Shown: in pieces, positions 25,152-33,722 of the stretch
How positions within the stretch are numbered: the first letter of the stretch is position 1
Layout of the letters: the number at the start of each line of letters is the position of its first letter
Translations under genes and position numbers: made by a program
Origin: Oscillospiraceae bacterium
Lineage (GTDB): Bacteria; Bacillota; Clostridia; Oscillospirales; Acutalibacteraceae
Assembly (NCBI GenBank): GCA_031268095.1
Contig: JAIRXU010000077.1
Coordinates: 62,001-126,000, forward strand
Length of the DNA: 64,000 nucleotides
Direction: 5' to 3'
The notes under the pieces: model-generated
What the model was told of the DNA's origin: nothing
The model's input: only the letters and a program-made list of their open reading frames with translations
Database searches by the model: none

Positions 25152-26097
25152 GTTTCTTTTGCTGGCCGTGGTTTTGCTGTCCGCGGTCCTGCTGGGGAGC
25201 GCGGTGGGGGCCGCCGGGCTTCCGCTGCGCGCCGTTCTGAAAGGTCCCATTTTTTGGCAAGTGCGCCTGCCGCGGCTGTGCGCCTGTCTGCTCTGCGGCG
25301 CGGGGCTGGCGGTGAGCGGACTGCTGTCCCAGACCCTGCTGAGCAATCCTTTGTCCAGCCCCACCCTCTTGGGCGTCAATTCCGGCGCGGGGTTCGCTGT
25401 GGCGCTGGCTGGCGCGTTTCTGCCCCTCGGCGGCGGGTGGCTGCCTTTCGCCGCTTTCCTCGGGGCCCTGCTGGCCTCGCTGCTGATTTTTGCTGTCAGC
25501 TGCGGCCATGGCCACAGCCGCGGTTCCCGCCGGAGCGTCCTGCTTCTGGCGGGGGTGGCGCTCTCCAGCATCCTTTCCGCCGGGATTGAGACCATGCACA
25601 CCCTGTTCCCCGGCGCGCTGCCGGGCTATAACAGCTTTCTGCTGGGAAACTTCGGCGGCGTTGGCTGGGCGCGGCTCTCTCCCGCCTGGGTCGGGATGGT
25701 ATGCTGTTTGCTGGCGTCCCTCTGTTTGGCCGGGCCGCTGGATATCTTCGCCTTGGGCGACGAGGCGGCCGCCGCGCTGGGGCTGCGGGTCAATCTGACC
25801 CGGGGGGCGGCGTTGCTGCTGTCCGCCGCGCTGGCGGGGGCGGCGGTGAGCGTCTGCGGCCTGCTGGGCTTCGTCGGCCTCATGAGCCCCCACCTGGCCC
25901 GCGCGCTGTTCGGCGGGGGGAAACACCGGATCCTCCTGCCCGCCAGCGCCTTGCTGGGCGCCGCGCTGGTCGTTTTCTGCGATACCCTCAGCCGCACCCT
26001 TTTCGCGCCCTACGAACTCCCGGCGGGCATCGCGCTGAGCTTCGTCGGCGGCCCGTTCTTCCTCTATCTTTTGCTGCGGAGGAAGCGACATGCTTGA
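25120..26097 (+). CDS. ABC importer permease, FecCD family
   Basis: 325 residues, with about ten hydrophobic helices. Features: RLPRLCACLLCGAGLAVSGLLSQTLLSNPLSSPTLLGVNSGAGFA, the conserved N-terminal half of BtuC/FecCD proteins, and GLLGFVGLMSPHLARALFGGGKHR at the cytoplasmic coupling helix for the ATPase, then CDTLSRTLFAPYELPAGI. The ATG has GGGGGAAAG upstream. It overlaps the substrate-binding gene by 32 bases and the ATPase by 8 bases, so translation of the three is coupled. Confidence 0.92.
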   Translation: MRPLRGSFFLKFLLLAVVLLSAVLLGSAVGAAGLPLRAVLKGPIFWQVRLPRLCACLLCGAGLAVSGLLSQTLLSNPLSSPTLLGVNSGAGFAVALAGAFLPLGGGWLPFAAFLGALLASLLIFAVSCGHGHSRGSRRSVLLLAGVALSSILSAGIETMHTLFPGALPGYNSFLLGNFGGVGWARLSPAWVGMVCCLLASLCLAGPLDIFALGDEAAAALGLRVNLTRGAALLLSAALAGAAVSVCGLLGFVGLMSPHLARALFGGGKHRILLPASALLGAALVVFCDTLSRTLFAPYELPAGIALSFVGGPFFLYLLLRRKRHA

Positions 26098-26869
26098 GTT
26101 TTTCCAGGTCGGATTCTCTTACCCAAATGCTCCGGCCGACGCGCCGGCGCTGCGGAACATCTCGTTCTCCCTGCGGTCGGGAACCGTGACGGTCCTGCTG
26201 GGCCCCAACGCCAGCGGCAAGAGCACCCTGCTTCTGCTCGCCGCAGGCCTGCGAAAACCGCGGCGAGGCGCGGTGCGGCTGGAAAACCGGGAGCTGACCC
26301 AGTGGCCGCCGAAATCGCGGGCGCGGCAGATTGCCTTTCTGGCGCAGTGGAATGCCGTGCCGGACCTGACGGCGCGGGAACTGGCGGCCCACGGACGTTA
26401 CCCGCACCTTTCCGCCCGGCGCGTTCTTGGCCCCCGGGACCGGGAAATCATTGCGCGGGCGCTGGAACTGACGGGGGCGCTGGCCTTCGCGGACCGGCAG
26501 CTGGGCGAACTTTCCGGCGGACAGCGGCAGAAGGCCCGGCTGGCCATGGCGGTCGCCCAAGACACACCGATCCTGTTGCTGGATGAGCCGACGACCTATC
26601 TGGACGTCCGCGTCCAGCTGGAGCTGGCGGAAACCCTCCGGCAGTTGGCGGCGGCGGGGAAAACCGTTTTGCTGGCCCTGCACGACCTGCCGCTGGCCCT
26701 GCGCTGCGGCGACCATGCGCTGCTGCTGCAGGAGGGCGAGCTGCTCTATGACGGCGCGGCGGACGCACTGCCCCGCAGCGGGATCATCGAACAGGCCTTC
26801 GGAATCACCGGAATCGAAAGGAGCAACGCGCAATGTCTTCCTGGCACTGGCATCTGCCCACCCAAGTGA
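26090..26869 (+). CDS. ABC importer ATPase (FecE/BtuD-like)
   Basis: 259 residues. Walker A is GPNASGKS (38-45), the signature is LSGGQRQ (141-147), Walker B is ILLLDEP (161-167), and the switch His is in LLALHDLPLAL. It energises the FecCD permease. The ribosome site GAGGAAG lies within the permease end. The last 37 bases overlap the start of the next gene. Confidence 0.93.
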   Translation: MLEFFQVGFSYPNAPADAPALRNISFSLRSGTVTVLLGPNASGKSTLLLLAAGLRKPRRGAVRLENRELTQWPPKSRARQIAFLAQWNAVPDLTARELAAHGRYPHLSARRVLGPRDREIIARALELTGALAFADRQLGELSGGQRQKARLAMAVAQDTPILLLDEPTTYLDVRVQLELAETLRQLAAAGKTVLLALHDLPLALRCGDHALLLQEGELLYDGAADALPRSGIIEQAFGITGIERSNAQCLPGTGICPPK

Positions 26870-27831
26870 TTTTCGGCGCGGGAACGCGCCTGCGTCTGCC
26901 GGAATTTCTATCGGACCGCCGGGCCGTCTTGGTGCGCTCGAAAAGCGCCGGAGAGATTCCCGGCGACTTTGCCGCCGTCTTCTCCGGCGTCCGTCCGAAT
27001 CCTACCACAGAGAATGTCCGGGCCTGCGCGGCGCTGATCCGGGACGCGGGGGCGGAAACCGTCGTCGCCCTAGGCGGCGGGAGCGTCCTCGACTGCGCAA
27101 AGGCCGCCGCGGACGGTCTGCCGCTGATCGCCCTGCCCACCACCGCCGGAACCGGCAGCGAAGTGACCGGCATCAGCGTCCTCAGCGACGAGGCGGCGGG
27201 AACGAAATTCCCCCTGAGTTCACCTGCCTTCTTTCCCCTGCTGGCCATCGTGGATCCGGAACTGACCTACTCCGTGCCCCGGCGCGTTGCCGCCGAAAGC
27301 GGGCTGGACGCCCTTTCTCACGCGCTAGAGGCCCTCTGGAGTGTGCAGCGCGGTCCGGCCAGCGACGCGCTGGCTCTCCGGGCGGCGCGGCTGATTCTGG
27401 ACCATGCGGAAGCGGCCTGCGCGGGGGACCGTTCGGCGCGGAACGCCATGAGCGAAGGATCCCTGCTGGCCGGCCTGGCTTTCTCTCAGGCGAAGACTGC
27501 CGGGTCTCACGCCTGCTCCTTCTCTTTGACCGTCCGCTACGGCCTCTCTCACGGCGCGGCCTGCGCCTTCACCCTGGCGGCGTTCGCCCGCCTCAACGGC
27601 GTCGATCCTCATGCGAAGGCGCTGGGTTTCCCGGACGCGGCGGCGCTTGCGGCGGAAATTGACCGGCTGAAAGCGGCGCTGGGCCTGCCGCTGACCCTGG
27701 CCCAGGCGGGGATCCCTCCGGCGGACCTGCCTTCCCTGGCGGCGGAATGCGTCCTGCCGGCAAACATGAAAAACAACCCCGTCCCCATGGACGCGGCAGC
27801 GGTGCTGGCGCTGTTCCGGGAACTCGCATAA
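26833..27831 (+). CDS. Iron-containing alcohol dehydrogenase family protein
   Basis: 332 residues, a little shorter than usual (about 380). The N-terminal domain has VVALGGGSVLDCAKAAA and LPTTAGTGSEVT for NAD(P) binding. The C-terminal helical domain carries the expected metal ligands: VDPEL (Asp), GLDALSHALEAL (His) and AGSHACSFSLTVRYGLSHGAACAFTL (His). It reduces or oxidises a small alcohol/aldehyde. The ATG has AAAGGAG upstream, inside the ATPase gene, giving a 37-base overlap. The role of an alcohol dehydrogenase between an importer and a sulfite reductase is unclear. Confidence 0.85.
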   Translation: MSSWHWHLPTQVIFGAGTRLRLPEFLSDRRAVLVRSKSAGEIPGDFAAVFSGVRPNPTTENVRACAALIRDAGAETVVALGGGSVLDCAKAAADGLPLIALPTTAGTGSEVTGISVLSDEAAGTKFPLSSPAFFPLLAIVDPELTYSVPRRVAAESGLDALSHALEALWSVQRGPASDALALRAARLILDHAEAACAGDRSARNAMSEGSLLAGLAFSQAKTAGSHACSFSLTVRYGLSHGAACAFTLAAFARLNGVDPHAKALGFPDAAALAAEIDRLKAALGLPLTLAQAGIPPADLPSLAAECVLPANMKNNPVPMDAAAVLALFRELA

Positions 27832-27856
27832 AACACGAAGAACAGGAGGCTATCCT

Positions 27857-28720
27857 TTGGCCATCGATTACAAGGCCCTGAAAAACGGCGGCTTCATGCG
27901 GCAGATACAGAAGAATCATTTTTCCCTGCGTCTGAAGGTCGTGGGCGGCAACCTCACCGCCAGCCAGCTGCGCGCCATCGCGGAAATCAGCGAAACGTAC
28001 GGGGACGGACACGTCCACCTGACCTCCCGCCAGGGGGTGGAAATTCCCTTCGTGCGGCTTCAGGACGTGGAGGCCGTCAAGACCGCGCTGGAGGTAGGCG
28101 GCGTCCATACCGGGGTATGCGGCCCTCGGGTGCGAACCGTCACGGCCTGCCAGGGCAGCGCTGTCTGCCCTTCCGGCTGCATTGACACCTATCCCCTGGC
28201 GGTGGAAATCTCCGACCGCTACTTCGGCCGCGAACTGCCGCACAAGTTCAAGTTCGGCGTCACCGGCTGCGCCAACAACTGCCTGAAAGCCGAAGAAAAC
28301 GACGTTGGGATCAAAGGCGGCTATACCGTGGACTGGCGGGCGGAGGCCTGCACCCTCTGCGGCGTCTGCGTCAAAGCCTGCCGGGCGGGCGCGATCACCC
28401 AGACGGACAGCGCCATTGCGCTGGACCGTGCAAAGTGCAACCACTGCGGCCGCTGCGCCAAGGCCTGCCCTTTCGACGCCTGGGCGGCCGAGCCAGGGTA
28501 CCTCCTCAGCTTTGGCGGGACCTTTGGCAACCTCATCGCCCGGGGCGAAGAAATCCTCCCGATTCTCCGCGCGAAGGAAGACGTTTTCCGGGCGGCGGAC
28601 GCGGCGCTGGCCTTTTTCGATCAGTACGGCAGACCCGGCGAGCGTTTCCGCCTGAGCATCGAACGGGAAGGCTGGGCCGCCTTCCGGCAATATATGCATC
28701 AGCATACCAGTAAATCATGA
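27857..28720 (+). CDS. Siroheme sulfite reductase with fused 2[4Fe-4S] ferredoxin domain
   Basis: 287 residues. Residues about 20-90 form the NiR/SiR ferredoxin-like domain (LKVVGGNLTASQLRAIAEI, HVHLTSRQGVEIPF). The siroheme-4Fe4S ligands are Cys98 and Cys104 (TACQGSAVC) and Cys138/Cys142 (GCANNC). A ferredoxin domain follows with two four-Cys clusters: C165/168/171/175 and C194/197/200/204. This is the short anaerobic sulfite reductase type related to AsrC. It reduces sulfite to sulfide, using siroheme. The TTG start follows AGGAGG at 27844-27849. The next genes (TusA, ThiS-like, ThiF-like, JAMM) suggest that the sulfide is loaded onto a carrier protein. Confidence 0.87.
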   Translation: MAIDYKALKNGGFMRQIQKNHFSLRLKVVGGNLTASQLRAIAEISETYGDGHVHLTSRQGVEIPFVRLQDVEAVKTALEVGGVHTGVCGPRVRTVTACQGSAVCPSGCIDTYPLAVEISDRYFGRELPHKFKFGVTGCANNCLKAEENDVGIKGGYTVDWRAEACTLCGVCVKACRAGAITQTDSAIALDRAKCNHCGRCAKACPFDAWAAEPGYLLSFGGTFGNLIARGEEILPILRAKEDVFRAADAALAFFDQYGRPGERFRLSIEREGWAAFRQYMHQHTSKS

Positions 28721-28742
28721 CAGTATAGAAAGGTGGCGGCGC

Positions 28743-28988
28743 ATGGCGAATCCTGTCATCAGCGGCGCGGTGGACATCACCGACGTCGTGTGCCCGGTGA
28801 CCTTCGTCAAAGTGAAGGTCGCGCTGGAGGAACTGGAGGACGGGCAGGTGCTGTCCGTTCGCCTGAATGACGGCGAGCCGGTGCAGAACATCCCCCGCTC
28901 CCTGAAGGAAGAAGGGCAGCGGATCCTGAAATTAACGGACAACGGCGACCAAACCTATACCCTATTGGTAAGAAAGGCAGGCGACTGA
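28743..28988 (+). CDS. TusA-family sulfurtransferase-like protein
   Basis: 81 residues, normal length. ITDVVCPVTFVKVKVALEEL has the catalytic Cys17 in the C-P-x-x helix of TusA/YedF/SirA proteins; VLNDGEP-type and NIPRSLKEEGQ segments also fit. Such proteins carry persulfide sulfur between enzymes. A ribosome site AAAGGTGG lies upstream. The gene stops two bases before the ThiS-like start, in a five-gene tight sulfur unit. Confidence 0.9.
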   Translation: MANPVISGAVDITDVVCPVTFVKVKVALEELEDGQVLSVRLNDGEPVQNIPRSLKEEGQRILKLTDNGDQTYTLLVRKAGD

Positions 28989-28989
28989 G

Positions 28990-29292
28990 ATGACCATTGC
29001 CGTAGCAGGCGCACAGAAGACGGTCCCCGACGGGCTGACCTTGGCGGGCCTGATCGAGCGGGAGCAAGTGGAAACCCCGCAGTACGTTACCGTTTCCCTC
29101 AACGAGGACTTCGTGGAGCAGGGCGCGTTCGGCGGCACTGTTTTGCGGGAGGGTGACGCGGTGGAATTTTTGTATTTCATGGGAGGGGGCTGCGGATCTC
29201 CGCTGCGCGCGCGGAAGAAGACCCGCTCCCGGTGTGCTTGCTCTCGCATGGATGGGGTCTCTGCCGCGCGCACGGAAGGAGGGCCGTGCTGA
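28990..29292 (+). CDS. ThiS/MoaD-like sulfur carrier with a 33-residue C-terminal tail
   Basis: 100 residues. The first 67 form a ubiquitin-like ThiS protein (VPDGLTLAGLIER, YVTVSLNEDFV, LREGDAVEFLYFMGGG). Such carriers are adenylated and thiocarboxylated on a C-terminal Gly-Gly. Here the GGG (65-67) is not terminal: a basic, Cys-containing tail (CGSPLRARKK...) follows to residue 100. Known homologues with a short tail after GG need a JAMM protease to expose it, and one is encoded three genes on. The stop overlaps the next start (TGATG). The tail could also be a frameshift product, since a G5 run lies at its start, but the frame stays open to a coupled stop. Confidence 0.78.
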   Translation: MTIAVAGAQKTVPDGLTLAGLIEREQVETPQYVTVSLNEDFVEQGAFGGTVLREGDAVEFLYFMGGGCGSPLRARKKTRSRCACSRMDGVSAARTEGGPC

Positions 29293-30116
29293 TGGCTTTC
29301 ACCAACGACCAGCTGGAGCGTTATTCCCGGCATATTCTTTTGCAGGAAGTGGGCGTCAAAGGGCAGAAAAAACTGCAAGACGCCAAAGTCCTGATCATCG
29401 GCGCCGGCGGGCTTGGCTCGCCCTGTTCGCTCTACCTTGCCGCCGCAGGGGTCGGGACCATCGGCATCGCCGACGCGGACGAGGTGGATCTTTCCAATCT
29501 CCAGCGCCAGATCGTCCACACCACCCCCGACCTGGGCAAAGCCAAGGTCCTCTCCGCCAAGGAGACCATGCAGGCCGTCAATCCGGACGTCCGGGTCAAT
29601 CCCTACCGGACCTTCGTTGCGGCGAATAACATTCTGGACCTGATCGCCGACTACGATTTTGTCATTGACGCGACGGACAATTTCCCCGCGAAATTTCTGA
29701 TCAATGACGCCTGCGTCCTGGCGGCCAAACCGTTCTCCCATGCGGGCATCATCCGCTTCCAGGGCCAACTGATGACGTATGTGCCCGGGCAGGACGCGCC
29801 CTGCTACCGCTGCGTTTTCCAAGATCCCCCGCCGCCCGACGCGGTCCCTACCTGCCGTCAGGCGGGGATCATCGGCGCCATGGCCGGGGTCATCGGCTCC
29901 CTCCAGGCCCTGGAAGCGGTGAAATATATCACAGGCGCCGGGCAGCTGCTGACGGGACACCTGCTGACCTACGACGCGCTGAAGATGGCGTTCCGCAAAA
30001 TCAAGATCCCCCGCCGCAAAACCTGCGCGGTCTGCGGCGAGCATCCGAGCATTCTGCGGCCGTTTGATTACGAACAGGCGTGTTGTGACCTCAAGCCGCC
30101 GGAGGGCCGGCCATGA
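29292..30116 (+). CDS. MoeB/ThiF-like carrier-activating adenylyltransferase
   Basis: 274 residues. GAGGLGSPC (37-45) is the ATP-binding loop, and DADEVDLSNLQRQI and DATDNFPAKFLIND are further E1-like motifs. Zn ligands CYRC (171-174) and CAVC (245-248) are present, as is PTCRQAG with Cys188 in the place of the catalytic Cys. There is no rhodanese domain. Enzymes of this type adenylate the carrier C-terminal Gly to allow sulfur transfer. The ATG overlaps the ThiS stop by one base and has GGAGG within the carrier gene; the JAMM start overlaps its stop by four bases. Confidence 0.9.
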   Translation: MAFTNDQLERYSRHILLQEVGVKGQKKLQDAKVLIIGAGGLGSPCSLYLAAAGVGTIGIADADEVDLSNLQRQIVHTTPDLGKAKVLSAKETMQAVNPDVRVNPYRTFVAANNILDLIADYDFVIDATDNFPAKFLINDACVLAAKPFSHAGIIRFQGQLMTYVPGQDAPCYRCVFQDPPPPDAVPTCRQAGIIGAMAGVIGSLQALEAVKYITGAGQLLTGHLLTYDALKMAFRKIKIPRRKTCAVCGEHPSILRPFDYEQACCDLKPPEGRP

Positions 30117-30523
30117 TCACGCTGCGTCAAAGCGATCGGGACGCGCTGGCGGCTTATGCGCTGGATCAGCTGCCCAATGAGGCCTGCGGGCTGCTCGCGG
30201 GAACGGAAACGGACGGCGTCCGGCGGGTCGAGAGGGTCTACTTCCTGCGGAACCTGGACCGGAGCCCGGAGCATTTTTCGCTGGATCCCAAGGAACAGTT
30301 CGCGGCGCTGAAGGACGCCCGGGCCTGGGGCTGGCGGCTGCTGGGGAACTGGCATTCTCATCCTGCTACCCCTGCGCGCCCCTCGGCGGAGGATATCCGC
30401 CTGGCATTCGACCCGGAGGCAAGTTACCTGATTTTGTCTCTGGCGGGCGCGGCGCGGACACTCAAGAGTTTCCGGGTAACACAGGGCGAGGCGCGGGAAG
30501 AACCGCTGGAAATTGTGGCGTAA
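30113..30523 (+). CDS. JAMM/Mov34-type metalloprotease, likely carrier-tail processing
   Basis: 136 residues. The full JAMM motif is present: Glu23 (NEACGLLAG) and H81-x-H83-x7-S91-x2-D94 (WHSHPATPARPSAED), which hold Zn2+. This small single-domain type is like Mec/CysO protease of mycobacteria and HcyD of Wolinella, which cleave residues after the Gly-Gly of a sulfur carrier. The ATG overlaps the ThiF-like stop. A strong terminator follows. Specificity for the ThiS tail is inferred from gene order. Confidence 0.88.
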   Translation: MITLRQSDRDALAAYALDQLPNEACGLLAGTETDGVRRVERVYFLRNLDRSPEHFSLDPKEQFAALKDARAWGWRLLGNWHSHPATPARPSAEDIRLAFDPEASYLILSLAGAARTLKSFRVTQGEAREEPLEIVA

Positions 30524-30563
30524 AGTTCCTTTCATTCCTAAAGCGTAGATCTCTCCTTCCTCC

Positions 30564-30605
30564 ATAATAAAAAACCGGGCAGCCATCCGAGCTGCCCGGG
30601 GGTTT
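30564..30605. terminator. Bidirectional terminator between the sulfur operon and clpE
   Basis: Perfect 9-bp hairpin CCGGGCAGC/GCTGCCCGG (30575-30583 and 30591-30599) with A-rich sequence on the left (AATAAAAAA) and GGGGTTT on the right. It serves the convergent ends of the JAMM gene (plus) and clpE (minus), best for the minus strand. Confidence 0.85.
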
Positions 30606-30624
30606 CGTCTGTGCCCACGTAAAG

Positions 30625-33015
30625 CTACATTGCCACCACGGTAATCGCGCCGTCTTCCGCGTCCAGCAGCACCGCGCTGAGCGGACTGTCTTCGTCCGCG
30701 TCCACCATCCTGGTCGTGACGGGATCTTCCACCTGCCGCCGGATGACGTTGCGCAGGTCCCGGGCGCCCCGCGCCCCGCCGCCGGCCTGGGCGTCCATGG
30801 CCTGCGCGGCCAGAGCCTCCAGCACCGCCGGGCTCCAGGAGAACATGACGTTCTTCTCCAGCATGGATTCTTTGAGTTCCTCCAGCCGCAGAGCCGCGAT
30901 CCGCGCCAGGTCCGGCTCCCCGAGCGCCCGGAAAACAACGATTTCATCCACCCGGCCCAGGAATTCCGGCCGAAGGAAGTCCTTGAGCGCTTTCAGCGTC
31001 CGGTCATGCGTGGCGCTTGCTTGGGTTTTGCCAAAACCGACCGCCCCTTCCCGCCGCTCGCTGCCCGCATTGGAGGTCATGATGATCACGGCGTTTTCGA
31101 AGCTGACGCTGCGGCCCTGCGCGTCGGTGATCCGGCCTTCGTCCAGGATTTGCAGCAGGATGTTCATCACATCCGGGTGTGCTTTCTCGACTTCGTCAAA
31201 AAGGATCACAGAATAGGGCTTGCGCCGGATCTTCTCTGTCAGCTGCCCCGCCTCGTCGTAGCCGACGTAGCCCGGCGGGGAGCCAATGATCCGCGAAACG
31301 GAATGCTTCTCCATAAATTCCGACATGTCCAGCCGGATGAGGGTCTCCGGTTTGTCAAAAAGTTCCGCCGCCAGCCGCTTGACCAGTTCCGTCTTGCCGA
31401 CCCCCGTTGGGCCGACGAAAATGAACGAGGAGGGGCGGCGCTGGGGATTGATCTGCACCCGTCCCCGGCGGATCGCGGCGGCGACGGCGGCGACGGCCTC
31501 GTCCTGCCCGATAACATTGGCTTTCAGCGCATCTTCCAGTCCCCGCAGGCGGCGCATGTCGCTCTCCATCACCTTCTGCGCCGGGATTCCGGTCCAAAGC
31601 TGGATCACCCTGGCCAGGTCGTCTTCGGTGACCAGATTGTCCGCCGCTTGGGCCTGGAGGACCTCCGCGCGGCTCTGGAGCCGGATCATCTCCGTCCGGA
31701 CCCGGGAGAGGTTCTCGTAATCCACGTCCGGCTGCTCCATCAGCGCCTGTTGCTGCTCCAGCAGGTTCTGGACGTGCTTTTTGGCCTTCTCCAACTCGTC
31801 CATGGATTTGTTGCGCAGGTTCGCGCACGTGCAGGCTTCGTCCAGCAGGTCGATGGCTTTGTCCGGCAGGAAGCGGTCGCTGATATAACGCTCCGACAGC
31901 ACCACGGCCCGGCGGACCAGACTGCCGGTGACCTTGACTTTATGGAAACTCTCGTAGTAATCTTTCACGCCCTCAAGCATGCGGCAGGTGTCGTCAATGG
32001 AGGGTTCCTCCACCTTCACGGGCTGGAGCCGGCGTTCCAGCGCCGCATCCTTCTCGATGAACTTGCGGTACTCCGTGAAGGTCGTCGCGCCGATGATCTG
32101 CACTTCCCCGCGGGAGAGGGCCGGCTTGAGGATATTGGCGGCGTTCATGGATCCCTCCGCATCCCCCGCCCCAACGAGGCTATGAACCTCGTCAATGAAC
32201 AGAATGATATTCCCCAGCGCTTTGACTTCCTCAATCAGGGCCTTGATCCGGCCTTCGAACTGCCCGCGGAACTGGGTCCCGGCCACCAGCGCGGTCAGGT
32301 CCAGCAGAAGAATTTCTTTTTCCAGCAGCCGGGAGGGCACCTCCCCCGCCGCGATCCGCTGGGCCAGCCCCTCTGCAATGGCGGTTTTGCCTACGCCGGG
32401 TTCCCCGATCAAACAGGGATTGTTCTTCGACCGGCGGCAGAGGATCTGCATCGTCCGGGTAATCTCATCTTCCCGTCCGATGATCCTATCCAACTGACCC
32501 CGGCGGGCCTTGTCCGTCAGGTCTGTGCAATAAAGGGACAGAACCTTGCGCTCCTTGCCCTTCTTGTCCTTGCTTTTGCGCTCGCCGCGCCGGGGGGCCG
32601 AAACCGGCACCGCGCCCGGGGGCGCCGCTTCTTCGCCGAAGGAAAACGGGCCTTCCGGCAATTCTTCCTGGTCCTCTTCCTCCTGCTCTTCCTCTTCGTC
32701 GGTCTCGTCGTCGGTTTTGGCCGCTTCCCGCATGGACTCCAGGATGGGCTGGAGGAAGGGCGGCATGCCCCCGGCGAAGAAGCCGCCCTGGTCGCCGTTC
32801 TGCTCCATCAGGGCCTCAAACTGCTCCCCGGCTTCCTCCACGTCCTCTTCCGTAATGCCCATGTTGCGCATCATTTGCTTGATGGGGCCGATATTCATTT
32901 CCATCGCGCAAGGAATACAGTACCCTTCCTGGGACGTCTGTTCGCCCGCCACCATCCGGCTGACGAAAAACACCGCCGGGCGCTGCTTGCACCGGCTACA
33001 AACTGCTTGCCTCAA
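30625..33015 (-). CDS. ClpE/ClpC-type AAA+ unfoldase with N-terminal zinc finger
   Basis: 796 residues. The N-terminus has CSRC (Cys6/9) and CIPC (Cys33/36), the zinc-finger arrangement of ClpE rather than the ClpC N-repeat. An acidic linker ([12 protein letters not shown]) and basic patch follow. Then come AAA1 with Walker A GEPGVGKT, a coiled M-domain ([20 protein letters not shown]), and AAA2 with GPTGVGKT. A loop VGF (GAVGFGKT) should dock ClpP. It unfolds proteins for ClpP. The TTG start at 33015 stands five bases after AAGGAGGG; the in-frame extension to 33045 has no site. It lies 36 bases after pgsA and is probably in an operon with cvpA and pgsA. Confidence 0.88.
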   Translation of the reverse strand: MRQAVCSRCKQRPAVFFVSRMVAGEQTSQEGYCIPCAMEMNIGPIKQMMRNMGITEEDVEEAGEQFEALMEQNGDQGGFFAGGMPPFLQPILESMREAAKTDDETDEEEEQEEEDQEELPEGPFSFGEEAAPPGAVPVSAPRRGERKSKDKKGKERKVLSLYCTDLTDKARRGQLDRIIGREDEITRTMQILCRRSKNNPCLIGEPGVGKTAIAEGLAQRIAAGEVPSRLLEKEILLLDLTALVAGTQFRGQFEGRIKALIEEVKALGNIILFIDEVHSLVGAGDAEGSMNAANILKPALSRGEVQIIGATTFTEYRKFIEKDAALERRLQPVKVEEPSIDDTCRMLEGVKDYYESFHKVKVTGSLVRRAVVLSERYISDRFLPDKAIDLLDEACTCANLRNKSMDELEKAKKHVQNLLEQQQALMEQPDVDYENLSRVRTEMIRLQSRAEVLQAQAADNLVTEDDLARVIQLWTGIPAQKVMESDMRRLRGLEDALKANVIGQDEAVAAVAAAIRRGRVQINPQRRPSSFIFVGPTGVGKTELVKRLAAELFDKPETLIRLDMSEFMEKHSVSRIIGSPPGYVGYDEAGQLTEKIRRKPYSVILFDEVEKAHPDVMNILLQILDEGRITDAQGRSVSFENAVIIMTSNAGSERREGAVGFGKTQASATHDRTLKALKDFLRPEFLGRVDEIVVFRALGEPDLARIAALRLEELKESMLEKNVMFSWSPAVLEALAAQAMDAQAGGGARGARDLRNVIRRQVEDPVTTRMVDADEDSPLSAVLLDAEDGAITVVAM

Positions 33016-33051
33016 AAAAACCCTCCTTCGGCTCCGGAGGAACAACGTTTT

Positions 33052-33687
33052 TTATTCCGCCGGTCTTTTTTCTTTCTTTTCCTTATGAAACAGCTTCCGG
33101 TAGGTATCCGGAAAATAACTGAAAAATGCCACAAACGTCGCGACAAGGGCGGCAATTACCATGCCCTGGACCACCGGCACGGGCAGCGTCAGTTGCGGCC
33201 AGTGCTCGGCCAGTACGCCGACTTCCGGCCCCGCCAAAAACAGGAGGCACATTACAACGTAAAACAGCACCGTGGCAACCTTTCCATAAATCTCCGCCGC
33301 CGCCGGCCGCTTTTTCAGCAGCAGCATCACCAGCGAGACCAGCAGCATCAGCAGTTCCTTGCCCAGGAAGAGCAGAAACACCCAGCTGAACGCGCGGATG
33401 GCGCCGTCCGGACTCTGCCGGAAACGCAGGAACAGCAACACCGCCAAGGTGATCTGCGTGAGTTTGTCCGCCACCGGATCCAGCGCCTTGCCAATCTCGC
33501 TGACCATATGGAACCGCCGGGCGATTTTTCCGTCCACCAGGTCGCTCAGCCCGGAAAGAACCAGCACGGCCAACGCCGCCACCGGATGCCCGCAGTGATA
33601 GAGCACCGCAAACACGGGGATCAGCAGGATGCGGACGAAAGAGATCATATTGGGAATGGTGAAAATCCGGTTCGATGTCTCCGGCAA
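33052..33687 (-). CDS. pgsA: CDP-diacylglycerol-glycerol-3-phosphate phosphatidyltransferase
   Basis: 211 residues with about five or six membrane helices. The CDP-alcohol phosphotransferase motif D-G-x2-A-R-x8-G-x3-D-x3-D is complete: Asp52, Gly53, Ala56, Arg57, Gly66, Asp70, Asp74. The N-terminal IPNMISFVRILLIP is typical of PgsA. It makes phosphatidylglycerol phosphate. The TTG start at 33687 follows AGGAGGCG. The C-terminal tail is unusually Lys-rich. It lies between cvpA and clpE. Confidence 0.88.
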   Translation of the reverse strand: MPETSNRIFTIPNMISFVRILLIPVFAVLYHCGHPVAALAVLVLSGLSDLVDGKIARRFHMVSEIGKALDPVADKLTQITLAVLLFLRFRQSPDGAIRAFSWVFLLFLGKELLMLLVSLVMLLLKKRPAAAEIYGKVATVLFYVVMCLLFLAGPEVGVLAEHWPQLTLPVPVVQGMVIAALVATFVAFFSYFPDTYRKLFHKEKKEKRPAE

Positions 33688-33722
33688 TTAAATCGCCTCC
33701 TCTTATTGTTTCATCCTTAGGT

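Noticed and set aside
31006-33720. Plus-strand open frame of 904 codons across clpE and pgsA
   Set aside because: Antisense to two clear genes and crosses their junction; composition is shadow-like.
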